A DNA stretch of 64,000 nucleotides from NCBI GenBank assembly GCA_017442185.1, contig JAFSAT010000028.1:1-64000 (forward strand), given 5' to 3'. The notes beneath the pieces are model-generated. The model saw only the letters and a program-made list of their open reading frames with translations. It did not search any database and was not told the DNA's origin. The translations under genes and the position numbers were made by a program. Position 1 is the stretch's first letter. Each line of letters begins with the position of its first letter. The DNA is from Bacteroidaceae bacterium (GTDB lineage: Bacteria; Bacteroidota; Bacteroidia; Bacteroidales; Bacteroidaceae). Of the stretch, positions 36,137-45,908 are shown in pieces.

Positions 36137-37909
36137 TTACTTGTATATGGGGCCGTAGTTTTTGCATGCGCGGTAGTCTGCGCCCTCTTTATCCATTCCA
36201 AACGCATTCCAAGCGGCCGGACGGAATATCTTGTCCTCATCTACATTGTGCATGCAAACGGGAATACGCAACATTGATGCAAGTGTTATCAGGTCGGCTC
36301 CAATATGACCGTAGCTTATGGCACCGTGATTTGCACCCCAATTGTTCATCACTGAATATACATCCTTGAATGGGGCTTTGTCGCACAAGCGTGGAACAAA
36401 CCATGTTGTTGGCCATGTTGGGTCGGTGCGCATGTTTAGAACCTCATGTATCTCAGGGTCGACATCGGCTGTCCATCCTTCGGCAATTTGAAGCACAGGG
36501 CCTAATCCTTTTATCAGATTCAGTCGGCTCATGGTAACAGGCATTCCGCCTTTTGAGAGGAAGTTTGAAGAGAAGCCGCCTCCGCGGAAATAGTCGCGGT
36601 CGGCAGGGAGCCAATTTGTATTTTGCAAACATGCTTCGGCGTCGGCATCCGTCATTTCCCAACAGGGCTTCATACATGGTTCGCCTGATGCGTTTGTGGC
36701 TGCTCCTGTTGCATCGAGTGTGGTGGCACCCGAATTTATAAGGTGAATCATACCGTTGGCGGCAACACCTGTGAGCTCTTTGCCTGTGACGCGCTTCACC
36801 GCTTCGGGGCTCCAATATGTGCGTACATCGGAGAACATCTGTCCGCATCCGGTGAGCAACTTGCCGAAGAGCATGGCAACGGCATTGCAAGCATCATTCT
36901 CGGTAGCGAGGACATACGATTCGCGTATTCCGTTCCAATCGAATGTACTGCACAGCAGTGCTTCGGTAAAGTCGCCATTGGGTTTCCAATCTGTCCATTG
37001 ACGCTGTCCTTGGAATCCTGCTGCAATGGCATTGTGTCCTATTGCCTCCTCTTTGAATCCCATTTCGCGAAGTTTGGGATTACCTAACATCAAGTCGCGT
37101 ATGATAATTGTCATTTTAACCACAAATTCCCAATCTGCGTCTTTGCCGGCGCGATCTTTCTGCTTTTCGGGACGGTTCTTGTCCCAACCCTCTTTGGGCT
37201 TGCAGTATTTTTCGGTCCATGCCATTGCTTTTGCAAATTCTTCGTGGTCGTATATACCCTCGTCCATGCGGCGCAGCACTTCTGTTTCGTCTACACTCTC
37301 GTTGCGCATGCCTAAATACTCTTGGAAGAAATTTTGGTCTACGATACTGCCTGCAATTCCCATACATTGGCTGCCCACTGAGAGATAGCTTTCGCCACGC
37401 ATCTGTGCCACTGATATTGCGGCACGTGCCCAACGCAGTATCTTTTCTTGAACATCTTCGGGTATTGTGTTGTCATTCAAATCCTGAACATCGTGACCAT
37501 ATATGCCGAATGCAGGAAGTCCTTTCTGTGCATGACCGGCAAGCACTGCGGCCAGATAAACGGCGCCGGGACGCTCTGTTCCGTTGAATCCCCAAACGGC
37601 TTTCGGCCAGTGAGGGTGCATGTCCATTGTCTCTGAGCCGTAGCACCAACATGATGTTACCGAAATGGTGGCTCCAACATTTTCACGTTCAAATTTTGCG
37701 GCACATGCTGCACTCTCGGCCACTCTTCCTATTGTGCCATCTGCTATTACACATTGAACAGGAGAACCATCTGCGTATTTGATATTTTCAGAGATTAGTT
37801 GGGCTACCGCTTTTGCAAGATTCATCGTCTTCTCTTCGAGACTCTCTCGCACACCACCCTGACGCCCGTCTATTGTGGGACGTATTCCGATTTTAGGATA
37901 TTTGCTCAT
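36137..37909 (-). CDS. fucI: L-fucose isomerase
   Basis: 590 residues, matching E. coli FucI (591) along its length: [75 protein letters not shown] with the metal-binding glutamate/aspartate, and [16 protein letters not shown] with the third ligand histidine. It converts L-fucose to L-fuculose (also D-arabinose). It heads the cluster fucI-mutarotase-fucP. No fuculose-phosphate aldolase of FucA type is in the window; the kinase/aldolase pair 25 kb away is of rhamnose type. Glycine-rich C-terminus [12 protein letters not shown] is conserved. Confidence 0.96.
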   Translation of the reverse strand: MSKYPKIGIRPTIDGRQGGVRESLEEKTMNLAKAVAQLISENIKYADGSPVQCVIADGTIGRVAESAACAAKFERENVGATISVTSCWCYGSETMDMHPHWPKAVWGFNGTERPGAVYLAAVLAGHAQKGLPAFGIYGHDVQDLNDNTIPEDVQEKILRWARAAISVAQMRGESYLSVGSQCMGIAGSIVDQNFFQEYLGMRNESVDETEVLRRMDEGIYDHEEFAKAMAWTEKYCKPKEGWDKNRPEKQKDRAGKDADWEFVVKMTIIIRDLMLGNPKLREMGFKEEAIGHNAIAAGFQGQRQWTDWKPNGDFTEALLCSTFDWNGIRESYVLATENDACNAVAMLFGKLLTGCGQMFSDVRTYWSPEAVKRVTGKELTGVAANGMIHLINSGATTLDATGAATNASGEPCMKPCWEMTDADAEACLQNTNWLPADRDYFRGGGFSSNFLSKGGMPVTMSRLNLIKGLGPVLQIAEGWTADVDPEIHEVLNMRTDPTWPTTWFVPRLCDKAPFKDVYSVMNNWGANHGAISYGHIGADLITLASMLRIPVCMHNVDEDKIFRPAAWNAFGMDKEGADYRACKNYGPIYK

Positions 37910-38172
37910 AATTCTATAAAATTAATTTGGAAAGTTTTTTGTGTTTTATTTTCGGCTACAATATACACTATTTTTATCAGTAATCGGCTATTTTTGACGT
38001 AAAATTTATAATTTAAAAAATATTTAACGAGGCTTGATATACAGAAGGTCTGATATATTATTTGACAATTAAAGGCCTGCAACAATTGTTGCGAATTTCA
38101 TTAACCGGCAAAACACAATCATGATATTGCGTCCGAGACGTTTTTTACATTGGAATCATCAACTTTTATATA

Positions 38173-39006
38173 TTATCGGACAACCAGGCGATATTCTGTC
38201 GAGCCGTACCCAAACCAATATCCAAGAGCGCCATTAACGTTAGAGCAGGGGTTATTATTATATTTGAAATAAGGGTTACGACCAATATCAACAAGATTCA
38301 TATAATTATTCCAAAAACTATACGCCAAGCTATCTGTCTGTGCATATTTTACATAAACAACATCTCCTTTTTTTAACTTATAATAACGCTTTTCGGAGTC
38401 ATATACATTTAATGATGGAATATCCAATTTTATTTCAGCGGGGAACGTATACTCGTCGTCATCAATTGCAGCTGTGTTTGATGAGTAGTACATTGCATCA
38501 CGACCCGCAACCCTGACAAAAAATTTATAATAGTTCTTTTCCTCAAGGTTATCTGTTATAACAGCAACTATTTTATTATTTTCGTCAATATATATATGTT
38601 CGACAACAACGGGTTCGGGTATTACGGTGTATGACTCGGCATAAAAATCTTCATATTCCACGGTGAGTTTATATCTCTTGCCCACTTCTCCACGCATTTC
38701 ACCGGTTGTATAAACATAGGGTGGGAATAATTTTGAATCGTATATTCCGGTGAGCACCACCTCGCGCTCGCCATCAGAGACTGTTACTTTAGCCCATTTG
38801 ATAACATAATCTTTAACCGCGCCTACATTTTCTCGCTCTGAGGTCACAGCCAGTGTCTTGCTTAAAAAAACCATGGGAAAGCCTTCGGCATCTATCCAAC
38901 CCTCAACAACCATTTGTGGTGGCAAGGTTATTATATCATCCTCGGTGCACGATGTAAAGTGTACTGCACATAGCAAACAGATTATACAGTATAAATATCT
39001 TCTCAT
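38173..39006 (-). CDS. DUF4249 lipoprotein
   Basis: 277 residues; lipobox HFTSC and a beta-rich body with MVVEGWIDAEGFPMVFLSKT, typical of the DUF4249 family. These lipoproteins are usually encoded next to a TonB-dependent receptor and are thought to work with it at the outer membrane. Here it follows the receptor by 12 bp. The substrate is unknown. The 263 bp upstream of fucI, downstream of this gene, hold a 14-nt palindrome GCAACAATTGTTGC (38079-38092) and no gene. Confidence 0.85.
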   Translation of the reverse strand: MRRYLYCIICLLCAVHFTSCTEDDIITLPPQMVVEGWIDAEGFPMVFLSKTLAVTSERENVGAVKDYVIKWAKVTVSDGEREVVLTGIYDSKLFPPYVYTTGEMRGEVGKRYKLTVEYEDFYAESYTVIPEPVVVEHIYIDENNKIVAVITDNLEEKNYYKFFVRVAGRDAMYYSSNTAAIDDDEYTFPAEIKLDIPSLNVYDSEKRYYKLKKGDVVYVKYAQTDSLAYSFWNNYMNLVDIGRNPYFKYNNNPCSNVNGALGYWFGYGSTEYRLVVR

Positions 39007-39018
39007 TTTTACACTCTG

Positions 39019-41043
39019 TTAGAATTTATAATAAAAACTCACCGATGGCAAAATCTTTACGAGAAAGCTGAAGCCTGAATAGTAAAATTCCCCATCATAG
39101 AATTTTAAACGTTTATATATCTCATTTTCTGAGAGTAGCAGATTATATATAGAAAAATTAAGTCCCATGTTTTTTCCTCTTCTATTAACAATTTCGTAAT
39201 TTGCCGAAACGTCAAGACGAGAATAAGGCTTTGTCCTATTTGCATTGTGCGCACCAAATTCAGAAACAATATTACCATTCAGCAGATAAAAATGTTTAGG
39301 AGCCGTGAACGGACACCCCGATGCAAAAACAAATGTAGTTCCTAAATCCCATTTTTTATTTAAACGATATGTGAATACAGCGTTAAGTTCGTGCAACCTT
39401 TCGTGATTTGCTGGTACATAAGAATCTCCAAATGAGGGGAATCTTCTCAAAGCTCTTCCATAAGCATAGGAGACCCAACCCACAAACGTGCCTGTATTCT
39501 TTTTTGCTATCAGATTAACACCATAGTTTTTTCCGTCACCCTGCAACAGAACACTGTTTATCGAATACTCCTTATTAAAAAAATCCAATGGCGTAGCATT
39601 ATATTCTATTTGGTTAAAAAGTCTCTTGAAATATATATTCACTCCTATACTATATCTGTTGTCAAACAGACTTTTGGAGTAAGAAAAATGAAAAGCGTGT
39701 GACAGATAGGGCTTCTTATCGGCATCACACGAAAGCCAAAATTCAATAGGCAGCCCCAAACTTGTAAAACCTGTATTCAACAAATATTGTCTATTTAAAG
39801 TGTACCCAATCTCAAAGCAGCCCCAAGCTTCTTTTTCATACGACAACCTTGCCGAAGGGTTAACCGACCAATGTGTGTAGTTTGTTGATTCATTTGCATA
39901 CATCACACCCTTTGCAGCCATCACGTATCTGAGATTATTAAAAATATCACCTGAATATTTTGCATAGAGTAAACCCTCAAAAGTATTGTACTTCTTTAAA
40001 TCTGCACCAATAACAACAGAGGAGGATTCATGTTCCGGTCTTTGAGGTTCTATATGATGATTTACAAATGATAACCCCATCTGCATGTTACGGCACTTTG
40101 CCTCAAGATTATAACCAAAATCATATATTTGCGAAGGCAGTCTTACGCCTAAAGAATTGTCACCTATATACAATCTGTTTTTATAGCCTGTATAATAGAT
40201 GCTCTGATTAACCCGGGCCGCACCATTATACTTCCAATGGATTGCAGCCAACGTATTACCCCATTTTACTTCTGTGGTTATATCCTCTTTTGCATCATAA
40301 TTGGAGATTTTATCGTTTCCCGAATAGAAATCTATGTATATAGAATTATGTTTACTGAATTTATACAGATATGTTATATTCACATCGCCAAAAGAGTAAC
40401 GCATACGAGCATCCTCCCACTCAAGAAACGAAGAGTACAAAAGATTCAGATACGACGCGCGCAACGAAAAAGAAATAAACGATTTATCACTTATCGGTAT
40501 CTGCAAATTACCCTGGGAAGAGATTGCTCCCACATCGAATGAACCGACTGTTTTATGAGGTATTGTATCGTGCAGGGTCATATTAAGCATGCCACCTATA
40601 CGATTCGTCCCTGTTGCTGCATCAGCATTTGTACTTAGGGACATTGCGGAATAATGAGCAGGATTGAACACAGAGAAAAGCCCAAACATATGCGACGGAT
40701 TATACACCGGAACATTCTCTACTGAAATTATATTATGAGAATTATCGCAACCATAGATATGCAACCCTGCATCATATTCCGCATTTGTCTGCACTCCGGG
40801 CAGAAATTGTGAATATCTGAGAGGGTCGGCGTTTCCCAAAATCTTGGGCAAGCGATTCAAAATATCAAGGTCAAGAACAAGGGCACCATTTTCCGATATT
40901 TTTAATGACGATTTATTTAGCTCCCCCTCCACGACAATACCATCCAAATAGAGCGTGGTTGTATCCTTTTCAATACCATAAACAGATGTATAAAAAAGAA
41001 TAAAGTATATAAATAACAGAGGGATACGCACAATCTTTATCAT
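39019..41043 (-). CDS. TonB-dependent receptor, short type, paired with DUF4249
   Basis: 674 residues; signal peptide ends near SVYG. There is no carboxypeptidase-like domain: the mature protein goes directly from a short stretch (TTLYLDGIVVEGE) to a plug (LPKILGNADPLRYSQFLPGVQ, NAEYDAGLHIYGCDNSHN) and a barrel that ends in aromatic FYYKF. This class, with a DUF4249 partner, is widespread in Bacteroidetes; its substrate is unassigned. A hairpin immediately upstream separates it from the preceding lipoprotein gene, so it may have its own promoter. Confidence 0.88.
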   Translation of the reverse strand: MIKIVRIPLLFIYFILFYTSVYGIEKDTTTLYLDGIVVEGELNKSSLKISENGALVLDLDILNRLPKILGNADPLRYSQFLPGVQTNAEYDAGLHIYGCDNSHNIISVENVPVYNPSHMFGLFSVFNPAHYSAMSLSTNADAATGTNRIGGMLNMTLHDTIPHKTVGSFDVGAISSQGNLQIPISDKSFISFSLRASYLNLLYSSFLEWEDARMRYSFGDVNITYLYKFSKHNSIYIDFYSGNDKISNYDAKEDITTEVKWGNTLAAIHWKYNGAARVNQSIYYTGYKNRLYIGDNSLGVRLPSQIYDFGYNLEAKCRNMQMGLSFVNHHIEPQRPEHESSSVVIGADLKKYNTFEGLLYAKYSGDIFNNLRYVMAAKGVMYANESTNYTHWSVNPSARLSYEKEAWGCFEIGYTLNRQYLLNTGFTSLGLPIEFWLSCDADKKPYLSHAFHFSYSKSLFDNRYSIGVNIYFKRLFNQIEYNATPLDFFNKEYSINSVLLQGDGKNYGVNLIAKKNTGTFVGWVSYAYGRALRRFPSFGDSYVPANHERLHELNAVFTYRLNKKWDLGTTFVFASGCPFTAPKHFYLLNGNIVSEFGAHNANRTKPYSRLDVSANYEIVNRRGKNMGLNFSIYNLLLSENEIYKRLKFYDGEFYYSGFSFLVKILPSVSFYYKF

Positions 41044-41048
41044 CTATA

Positions 41049-41082
41049 ATCTGATAGCAAGGCATTGGCCTTGCTATCAGAT
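41049..41082 (-). terminator. Terminator after the 41102 lipoprotein gene
   Basis: A perfect 15-bp stem ATCTGATAGCAAGGC / GCCTTGCTATCAGAT with loop ATTG, only 6 bp before the TonB receptor ATG. It could also shape the receptor's leader. Confidence 0.7.
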
Positions 41083-41101
41083 ATTGTATATGTTAATTTT
41101 T

Positions 41102-42463
41102 TTAATTAGCCAACATGTCTGAATAATCTTCAAACAAACGTTTGGCTGCTTTAATCAACTTCTTAAAATTATCTTCGTTAAAGAATTCATCGAAAGCATA
41201 AGATGTTCCGTCATCAAATATAATTACAGGATAGTATGTCCAATAGGAATAATATCCATAGTAGTATTCATCTTCTTGGAAACACTTAAGTTCGACATTG
41301 GCATATTTCTTGTTACGATTATCATAGTAAAGTCCCAGATTCAACAGTTGGTTGGCTTTTGTAATGTTATCTTTGAACAAATCTTCGTCATTCTCATTAT
41401 TTTCGGCCTTATCTATAATGTCACAATATTTTATAATATCGCTGCAAGTTCCTTTAACTTGAACTTGTCCTAAAATATCAACGGTTAATTCTGCATTATC
41501 ACAGCCATAGAAATCATCGTTTGTAGCATCTACATCGGCACCAATAGCAAACTTGAACAGCTGTTTGTTATTGTGTTTCATCACATAAGATATTGCCGAC
41601 CCTTTTTCCGGAGCATATTTTATCTGGTCGAATGCAAATGTGTAGTCTTCTATATCAAGGGATGCTTTGACAGAATATTTGTCGCGGCTTAAATCAAAAT
41701 CTTCGCCGGCCATCGACGATAAGTCGGTTGATATCTGCATGCAGGCCACTGTCTTGCCGGCGCGTGTAAGTGTTATGGTTAGATTCTCGGGAACCATTAT
41801 ATAGTTTTCCGAAATATCTATTGTGTTGTAATATATATATGCGCCATCGATGTATTCGTAATCCCAATAATAGTCTTCTGAATCTGAGACGTATACCTTT
41901 TTGGTGCTGCCCGATGTTGTAAGCTTTAGAACACACTCGTTCATATTTTCGTCTTTAATAATAAATTGCAGATGTTCTGCATTGGAATATTTCCATTTGC
42001 CATTCTTTGCTTCAAAAGAACCTTTGAAATTGGAGGCGGCAAATACTCTGGTATAGTAATTATAGCAGGCACTTCCCCAATCAATTTCCTCATTCTCGCT
42101 GTAATTGAATTGGCTTATAGATGCAAGGCAATCGTCAAACCACTCTTCAATATTCTCTGTGTCGTAATTATCGCTATTGTACTCTTCAGACAGGTATTTG
42201 ACAAGCGTACTGAACTCTTCAAAATTATCGGTGGGGTACTCTTGCATAAATTCCATGGCTGCACTCTCGAGCTTTTGTTTTTGTGCTGTGGGAGAAAAAT
42301 CCGACGAAGAAACGTCGTCATTATTGCCACTACTGCTGTTGTTGTCGTCGTTGCCGGTGTTATCATCTTGCTCGATAGGGTCATCATCGCCACCACAAGA
42401 TATTAAACTCAGACTACATGAAACGCTAAACAATAATACCAATGTAAATATCAACTTTTTCAT
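41102..42463 (-). CDS. Large lipoprotein of unknown function
   Basis: 453 residues. A signal peptide with lipobox LSLISC is followed by an acidic low-complexity linker rich in Asp, Asn and Ser (about 24-60), which often tethers surface lipoproteins. The remainder is acidic with many Tyr and Asp and no recognised catalytic motif. Its composition (KDENMNECVLKLTTSGSTKK, LTITLTRAGKTVACMQISTD) suggests beta structure. It lies between a SPOR lipoprotein gene and the TonB receptor gene. I do not recognise the family. Confidence 0.8.
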   Translation of the reverse strand: MKKLIFTLVLLFSVSCSLSLISCGGDDDPIEQDDNTGNDDNNSSSGNNDDVSSSDFSPTAQKQKLESAAMEFMQEYPTDNFEEFSTLVKYLSEEYNSDNYDTENIEEWFDDCLASISQFNYSENEEIDWGSACYNYYTRVFAASNFKGSFEAKNGKWKYSNAEHLQFIIKDENMNECVLKLTTSGSTKKVYVSDSEDYYWDYEYIDGAYIYYNTIDISENYIMVPENLTITLTRAGKTVACMQISTDLSSMAGEDFDLSRDKYSVKASLDIEDYTFAFDQIKYAPEKGSAISYVMKHNNKQLFKFAIGADVDATNDDFYGCDNAELTVDILGQVQVKGTCSDIIKYCDIIDKAENNENDEDLFKDNITKANQLLNLGLYYDNRNKKYANVELKCFQEDEYYYGYYSYWTYYPVIIFDDGTSYAFDEFFNEDNFKKLIKAAKRLFEDYSDMLAN

Positions 42464-42554
42464 AAATTTGTAAATATTTTAGGTTTTTCGGCAAAAAAAG
42501 TAATTAATTTATACCGGCAAAGTGCTTTTTTTAAAATTGATGCTACTAATATTT

Positions 42555-43070
42555 TTATCTATTGTAAAGAAGCCATGCTTTCTGGAAATCCGCATCGTTT
42601 CGATGCGCGGCTTTAAATTGCTCTCGGGCTTTTGCTGCAGCCTGCTTGTCATCGTATGATGCGCACACTACCCTATACATTCCGGTTGCAGGATTTTGCA
42701 CCACCAACGCGCCATATCCTTCTCCGACGAGCGTGCTGCGCAATGCCTCGGCGTTTGTTTTTGAAACAAAACTGCCGCAAACAACACTGAAAGCTTTTAG
42801 AGCAGCTACATCACCCGATGCAATCACCACCTTCTCTTCGCGATAGGTTACATCCATAGGAGCCTCCTCTGTTGTGTTTGCATCGGCAACTGTTGTTGTT
42901 GTAACGGGAGCAATTTCGATAGGTTCTGCCACCTGTCCCTGTCCCTCTGCAAGTTCTTGCTGCTTGGCTTGGTCATAAGCTGCTTTATATTGACTTTGTT
43001 TTGTGGATTTACAAGAACTGAAACTGAGGGCAAGAACCATGCTTAACCCAAATAGCAAAAATTTCTTCAT
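42555..43070 (-). CDS. SPOR-domain lipoprotein
   Basis: 171 residues; lipobox LSFSSC, a Gln/Ala-rich linker, then a C-terminal SPOR domain (about 90-165: FSVVCGSFVSKTNAEALRST, GMYRVVCASYDDKQAAAKAR). SPOR domains bind glycan strands lacking stem peptides at the septum, so a role in division or wall attachment is likely. The start MKKFLLFGLSM was chosen because it begins the signal peptide; an ATG 27 bp upstream is in frame. Confidence 0.88.
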   Translation of the reverse strand: MKKFLLFGLSMVLALSFSSCKSTKQSQYKAAYDQAKQQELAEGQGQVAEPIEIAPVTTTTVADANTTEEAPMDVTYREEKVVIASGDVAALKAFSVVCGSFVSKTNAEALRSTLVGEGYGALVVQNPATGMYRVVCASYDDKQAAAKAREQFKAAHRNDADFQKAWLLYNR

Positions 43071-43110
43071 GATGTTATTTTTTATGATTAAAATCAATTG
43101 TTATCTTCTG

Positions 43111-43145
43111 CAAAAGTAACAATAAAACTGTAATCGACTAACAAA
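43111..43145 (-). promoter_or_regulatory. Promoter of the SPOR-protein gene
   Basis: Minus-strand TACTTTTG (43111-43118) with TTTG 23 nt upstream (43142-43145). Back to back with the M64 peptidase promoter. Confidence 0.45.
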
Positions 43146-43157
43146 AAATGGGTATTT

Positions 43158-43190
43158 TTTGCAAACAAAGAATAAAGTTTATTACCTTAG
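43158..43190 (+). promoter_or_regulatory. Promoter of the M64 peptidase gene
   Basis: TTTG (43158-43161), 21 nt, TACCTTAG (43183-43190; one mismatch to TAnnTTTG). Leader about 28 nt. Confidence 0.5.
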
Positions 43191-43224
43191 CAAAAAATAG
43201 ATAAGCTGTTTAAATATTTGAAAA

Positions 43225-44571
43225 ATGAAAATAGTACACAAACACACAATCACCGCTCTTCTGCTATCGCTGCAGTTTGTTTACGGCATAGCGCAAAATT
43301 CCGGTATAGATACCTCCTTACCGCAATCTATCGAGGAGAATTTTAATTATCAAGAGTATTTCACTGAAAACACAATGAGATACGATTTTCATCATGCAGG
43401 AAACAGTAACAACGAATATTATCTATTCGACCGACTAAAACGCGAGGGACTGTGGGCCGGTTCAAAAAAGGCATTAATAAATCCTTTTGACTATGGAGAG
43501 CAACATTTTCGTATAGTAGACGCCGAGAGTGGAAAAACTATATATAAAAACAATTATTGCACACTTTTTAACGAGTGGCAAACAACCGCCGAAGCTACCG
43601 AGGTTAGCCGCTCTATGCCCGAGGGAATAATTTTTCCAGAGCCTAAAAGGGATTTTTACATAGAGATATACGCTCGCAATAAAGTGACAAAGGTTATGGA
43701 GAAGAAACATTCGCATCGCGTCAAGGTAAACGATTATAATATACGTTCTTATAATGCTGAGCATGAGACAATGGAAATACACATTGGTGGAAGCATTGAG
43801 CACAGCCTCGACATTGTATTGCTGCCCGAGGGGTTCACTTGTGACGAAAAGGATAAATTTGCAGAGGCATGCCGCAAATGGGCCGATGCGCTCTTTTCCT
43901 ACGAACCTTTCAGGCAAAATATGTTCCGCATAAACATACGTGCTGTGTGGGCTACTTCAAAAGAGAGCGGCATCAGCGAGCCGGGGCATGGTGTTTGGAA
44001 AGATACTAATCTGGGTGCCCGATTTTTTACGTTCGGCAGCGAGCGCTATCAGATGATTGAGGATTTTCAAGCGGTGCGCGACGTTGCAGCTTCTGCACCG
44101 TACGAAAGTATTTTCATTCTTACAAACACCACAAAATATGGTGGCGGCGGAATTTATAACTTCTATGGCCTTGGCTCTGCCGGAAATATAAGGACGGGCG
44201 AGGTTTATGTGCATGAATTCGGGCACTCTCTCATGGGGTTAGGCGATGAGTATGTTGAGGTTGGTAATACCGTCAGCTCCTTCTACCCTGCCGGTAAGGA
44301 GCCATGGGAAGCCAACCTTACGACATTTGTGAATTTCGATAAAAAATGGAAAAATATGATAGCCGATGATACAGCCATTCCCACTCCCTTTGACAGCATA
44401 ATGCTAAGCACTCCGCAAGAAGAACTTATAATTGGGGCCTACGAGGGCGGTGGTTATTTGGAAAAAGGTATTTATCGTCCTACTCCGCAATGTATGATGA
44501 ATCAGTTGCGCAATTTTTGCCCTGTGTGTCAGAAGGCTATCGTTGAATATCTAGACTATATCTGCAAATAG
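43225..44571 (+). CDS. Secreted M64-family metallopeptidase
   Basis: 448 residues; signal peptide ending YGIAQ, an N-terminal beta domain (about 25-180), then the M64 peptidase domain beginning near DIVLLPEGFTCDEKDKFAEA. The zinc site is VHEFGHSLMGLGDEY (HExxH plus a downstream Asp/Glu). The family includes the IgA1-cleaving peptidase of Clostridium ramosum and structurally characterised Bacteroides proteins of unknown substrate. Location is outside the inner membrane. A MITE-like element begins 4 bp after its stop codon. Confidence 0.9.
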   Translation: MKIVHKHTITALLLSLQFVYGIAQNSGIDTSLPQSIEENFNYQEYFTENTMRYDFHHAGNSNNEYYLFDRLKREGLWAGSKKALINPFDYGEQHFRIVDAESGKTIYKNNYCTLFNEWQTTAEATEVSRSMPEGIIFPEPKRDFYIEIYARNKVTKVMEKKHSHRVKVNDYNIRSYNAEHETMEIHIGGSIEHSLDIVLLPEGFTCDEKDKFAEACRKWADALFSYEPFRQNMFRINIRAVWATSKESGISEPGHGVWKDTNLGARFFTFGSERYQMIEDFQAVRDVAASAPYESIFILTNTTKYGGGGIYNFYGLGSAGNIRTGEVYVHEFGHSLMGLGDEYVEVGNTVSSFYPAGKEPWEANLTTFVNFDKKWKNMIADDTAIPTPFDSIMLSTPQEELIIGAYEGGGYLEKGIYRPTPQCMMNQLRNFCPVCQKAIVEYLDYICK

Positions 44572-44575
44572 ACTG

Positions 44576-44761
44576 AGAAACTGTTTAAATTTCTAATAAA
44601 AGTTTTTCTTATTTTGGAAGCCGTTATTTCGTTGTTTTTAATATTCAAAAATGCCTGTCTTCTTCTTTTTCTCGATTACGTAGCCCGCTACGCGCACTCA
44701 AAAAATAACAGGACATCCTATCTTTGCTCTATAAATAACTTAACGATATAAATTTAAACAA
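44576..44761 (+). repeat. MITE-like intergenic element, copy B
   Basis: Begins GAAACTGTTTAAATTTCTAA and ends ATATAAATTTAAACAA. The centre CCTGTCTTCTTCTTTTT, hairpin TACGTAGCCCGCTACGCGCA, AAAAAATAACAGGACATCCT aligns with copies A, C and D. It fills the whole space between the M64 stop (44571) and the terminator (44759-44816). Confidence 0.7.
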
Positions 44762-44816
44762 CAACAATTAAAAAAATGGGAGACTTGAGTCTCCCATTTT
44801 TTTAATTGTTGTTGTG
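44759..44816. terminator. Bidirectional terminator, 28-bp perfect stem
   Basis: ACAACAACAATT-AAAAAAA-TGGGAGACT and its exact complement around a TG loop. The A7/T7 runs act as U-tracts in both directions, ending the M64 gene (+) and the convergent lipoprotein gene (-). Confidence 0.9.
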
Positions 44817-44820
44817 ATTA

Positions 44821-45663
44821 TTATTCTACATACTCAATTGTCACAATAAGTCCCGAAGGTAATGTGCACTTCACCGGACAGCCCTTATTATCGAGTGTCC
44901 ACTCACCTTCCGGCAGGTATCTGCTTCGTGTTCCCAGCATGTCGAATGCTGCAAGCTGATACCTTGGATAGAGCCAATTTTCGTTACCTGCAATATCGCG
45001 TTCCACTACCCAATTTCCAAACAGGGCCGAAAAATCAACATTTGTCTTATTCAAATGAGATGAATATTTATATATATTTAGTTTGCTCACGATTGCATTA
45101 TCCAGAGAATCACAAAGATAACCCGAAAGATTGTTATCCCTGTCACGCTGCAATGTATACACCCTGCCATTATCAAAATATGCTTTAGTGAGCGTAATGC
45201 CCGAATATTCGCAATCGAACGGGCCAAATCTCAACAGGGTGCCATTTTCGTTGAATGTGCCTATGCCGGTGCTGCCGTTGCTGGTATTCCAATCGGGATA
45301 GGCGGGATAATCGAACGAGGCGTTATACACAACTTTTAAATCTTTTTTATCGGTGAACAGATAATCGGTGGTATAATTTATCAGCAATTCATATATTCGG
45401 TTATTGCGTACAGTGTAGCTCTTTATATCTCCATTTATTGCCTTAATACGATTCTTTGCATCGTAGCCGAAAGAATAATAAAAAGTATACTCTCTCCCCT
45501 TTTCAATTTTTGATATATTCACAGATTTGACCATGCGATACTCATCGGACGGAAGAGGCTCATAAGCAGATATTGCCGTATCGGCATTGTAATCATCATC
45601 GTCGCTGCATGCAACAAATGGCATACATAGGGCAAGCAACATTAAAGTAAGAAGTTTTTTCAT
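44821..45663 (-). CDS. Lipoprotein of unknown function
   Basis: 280 residues; lipobox MPFVAC, then SDDDDYN. The body has repeated YD/YF-rich beta strands such as FYYSFGYDAKNRIKAINGD and IYELLINYTTDY, reminiscent of YD-repeat-like or DUF4595-type Bacteroidetes lipoproteins. No enzyme motif. It is transcribed alone and shares a terminator with the convergent M64 gene. Confidence 0.75.
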   Translation of the reverse strand: MKKLLTLMLLALCMPFVACSDDDDYNADTAISAYEPLPSDEYRMVKSVNISKIEKGREYTFYYSFGYDAKNRIKAINGDIKSYTVRNNRIYELLINYTTDYLFTDKKDLKVVYNASFDYPAYPDWNTSNGSTGIGTFNENGTLLRFGPFDCEYSGITLTKAYFDNGRVYTLQRDRDNNLSGYLCDSLDNAIVSKLNIYKYSSHLNKTNVDFSALFGNWVVERDIAGNENWLYPRYQLAAFDMLGTRSRYLPEGEWTLDNKGCPVKCTLPSGLIVTIEYVE

Positions 45664-45729
45664 ATCATATCCTGTTTTTTGTGTCGCTAAGATACGGCTT
45701 TTCTGTCATAAAATCCAAATAAATCACAT

Positions 45730-45843
45730 TTATAAGCCGTTTAAATTTATAATAAATATATTCTTGATAGAAACTATATTATTTGTTTCGCAATTTTTGC
45801 TTCATAAAAAATGGCGATATAAAATTAAACAGTTTCTTATTAA
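45730..45843. repeat. Short intergenic repeat element, copy G
   Basis: 114 bp bounded by TTATAAGCCGTTTAAATTTA and ATAAAATTAAACAGTTTCTT. The inner part TTGTTTCGCAATTTTTGC..AAAAAATGGCGATATAAAATT matches copy H at 23101-23174. It lies between the lipoprotein gene and cbpA. Confidence 0.65.
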
Positions 45844-45908
45844 ACAAAGTAATGCTCTGCAACCTCTTTGGCACACAATTTGTTGTTCATCTTATAAAAA
45901 TAATGATT

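Noticed and set aside
36070-36240. Longer mutarotase reading starting at 36240
   Set aside because: The extra residues overlap the 3' end of fucI and do not resemble any RhaM family N-terminus.
38079-38092. GCAACAATTGTTGC as an operator for fucI
   Set aside because: A single 14-nt palindrome about 170 bp upstream of fucI with no adjacent promoter match or regulator gene; too weak to call.
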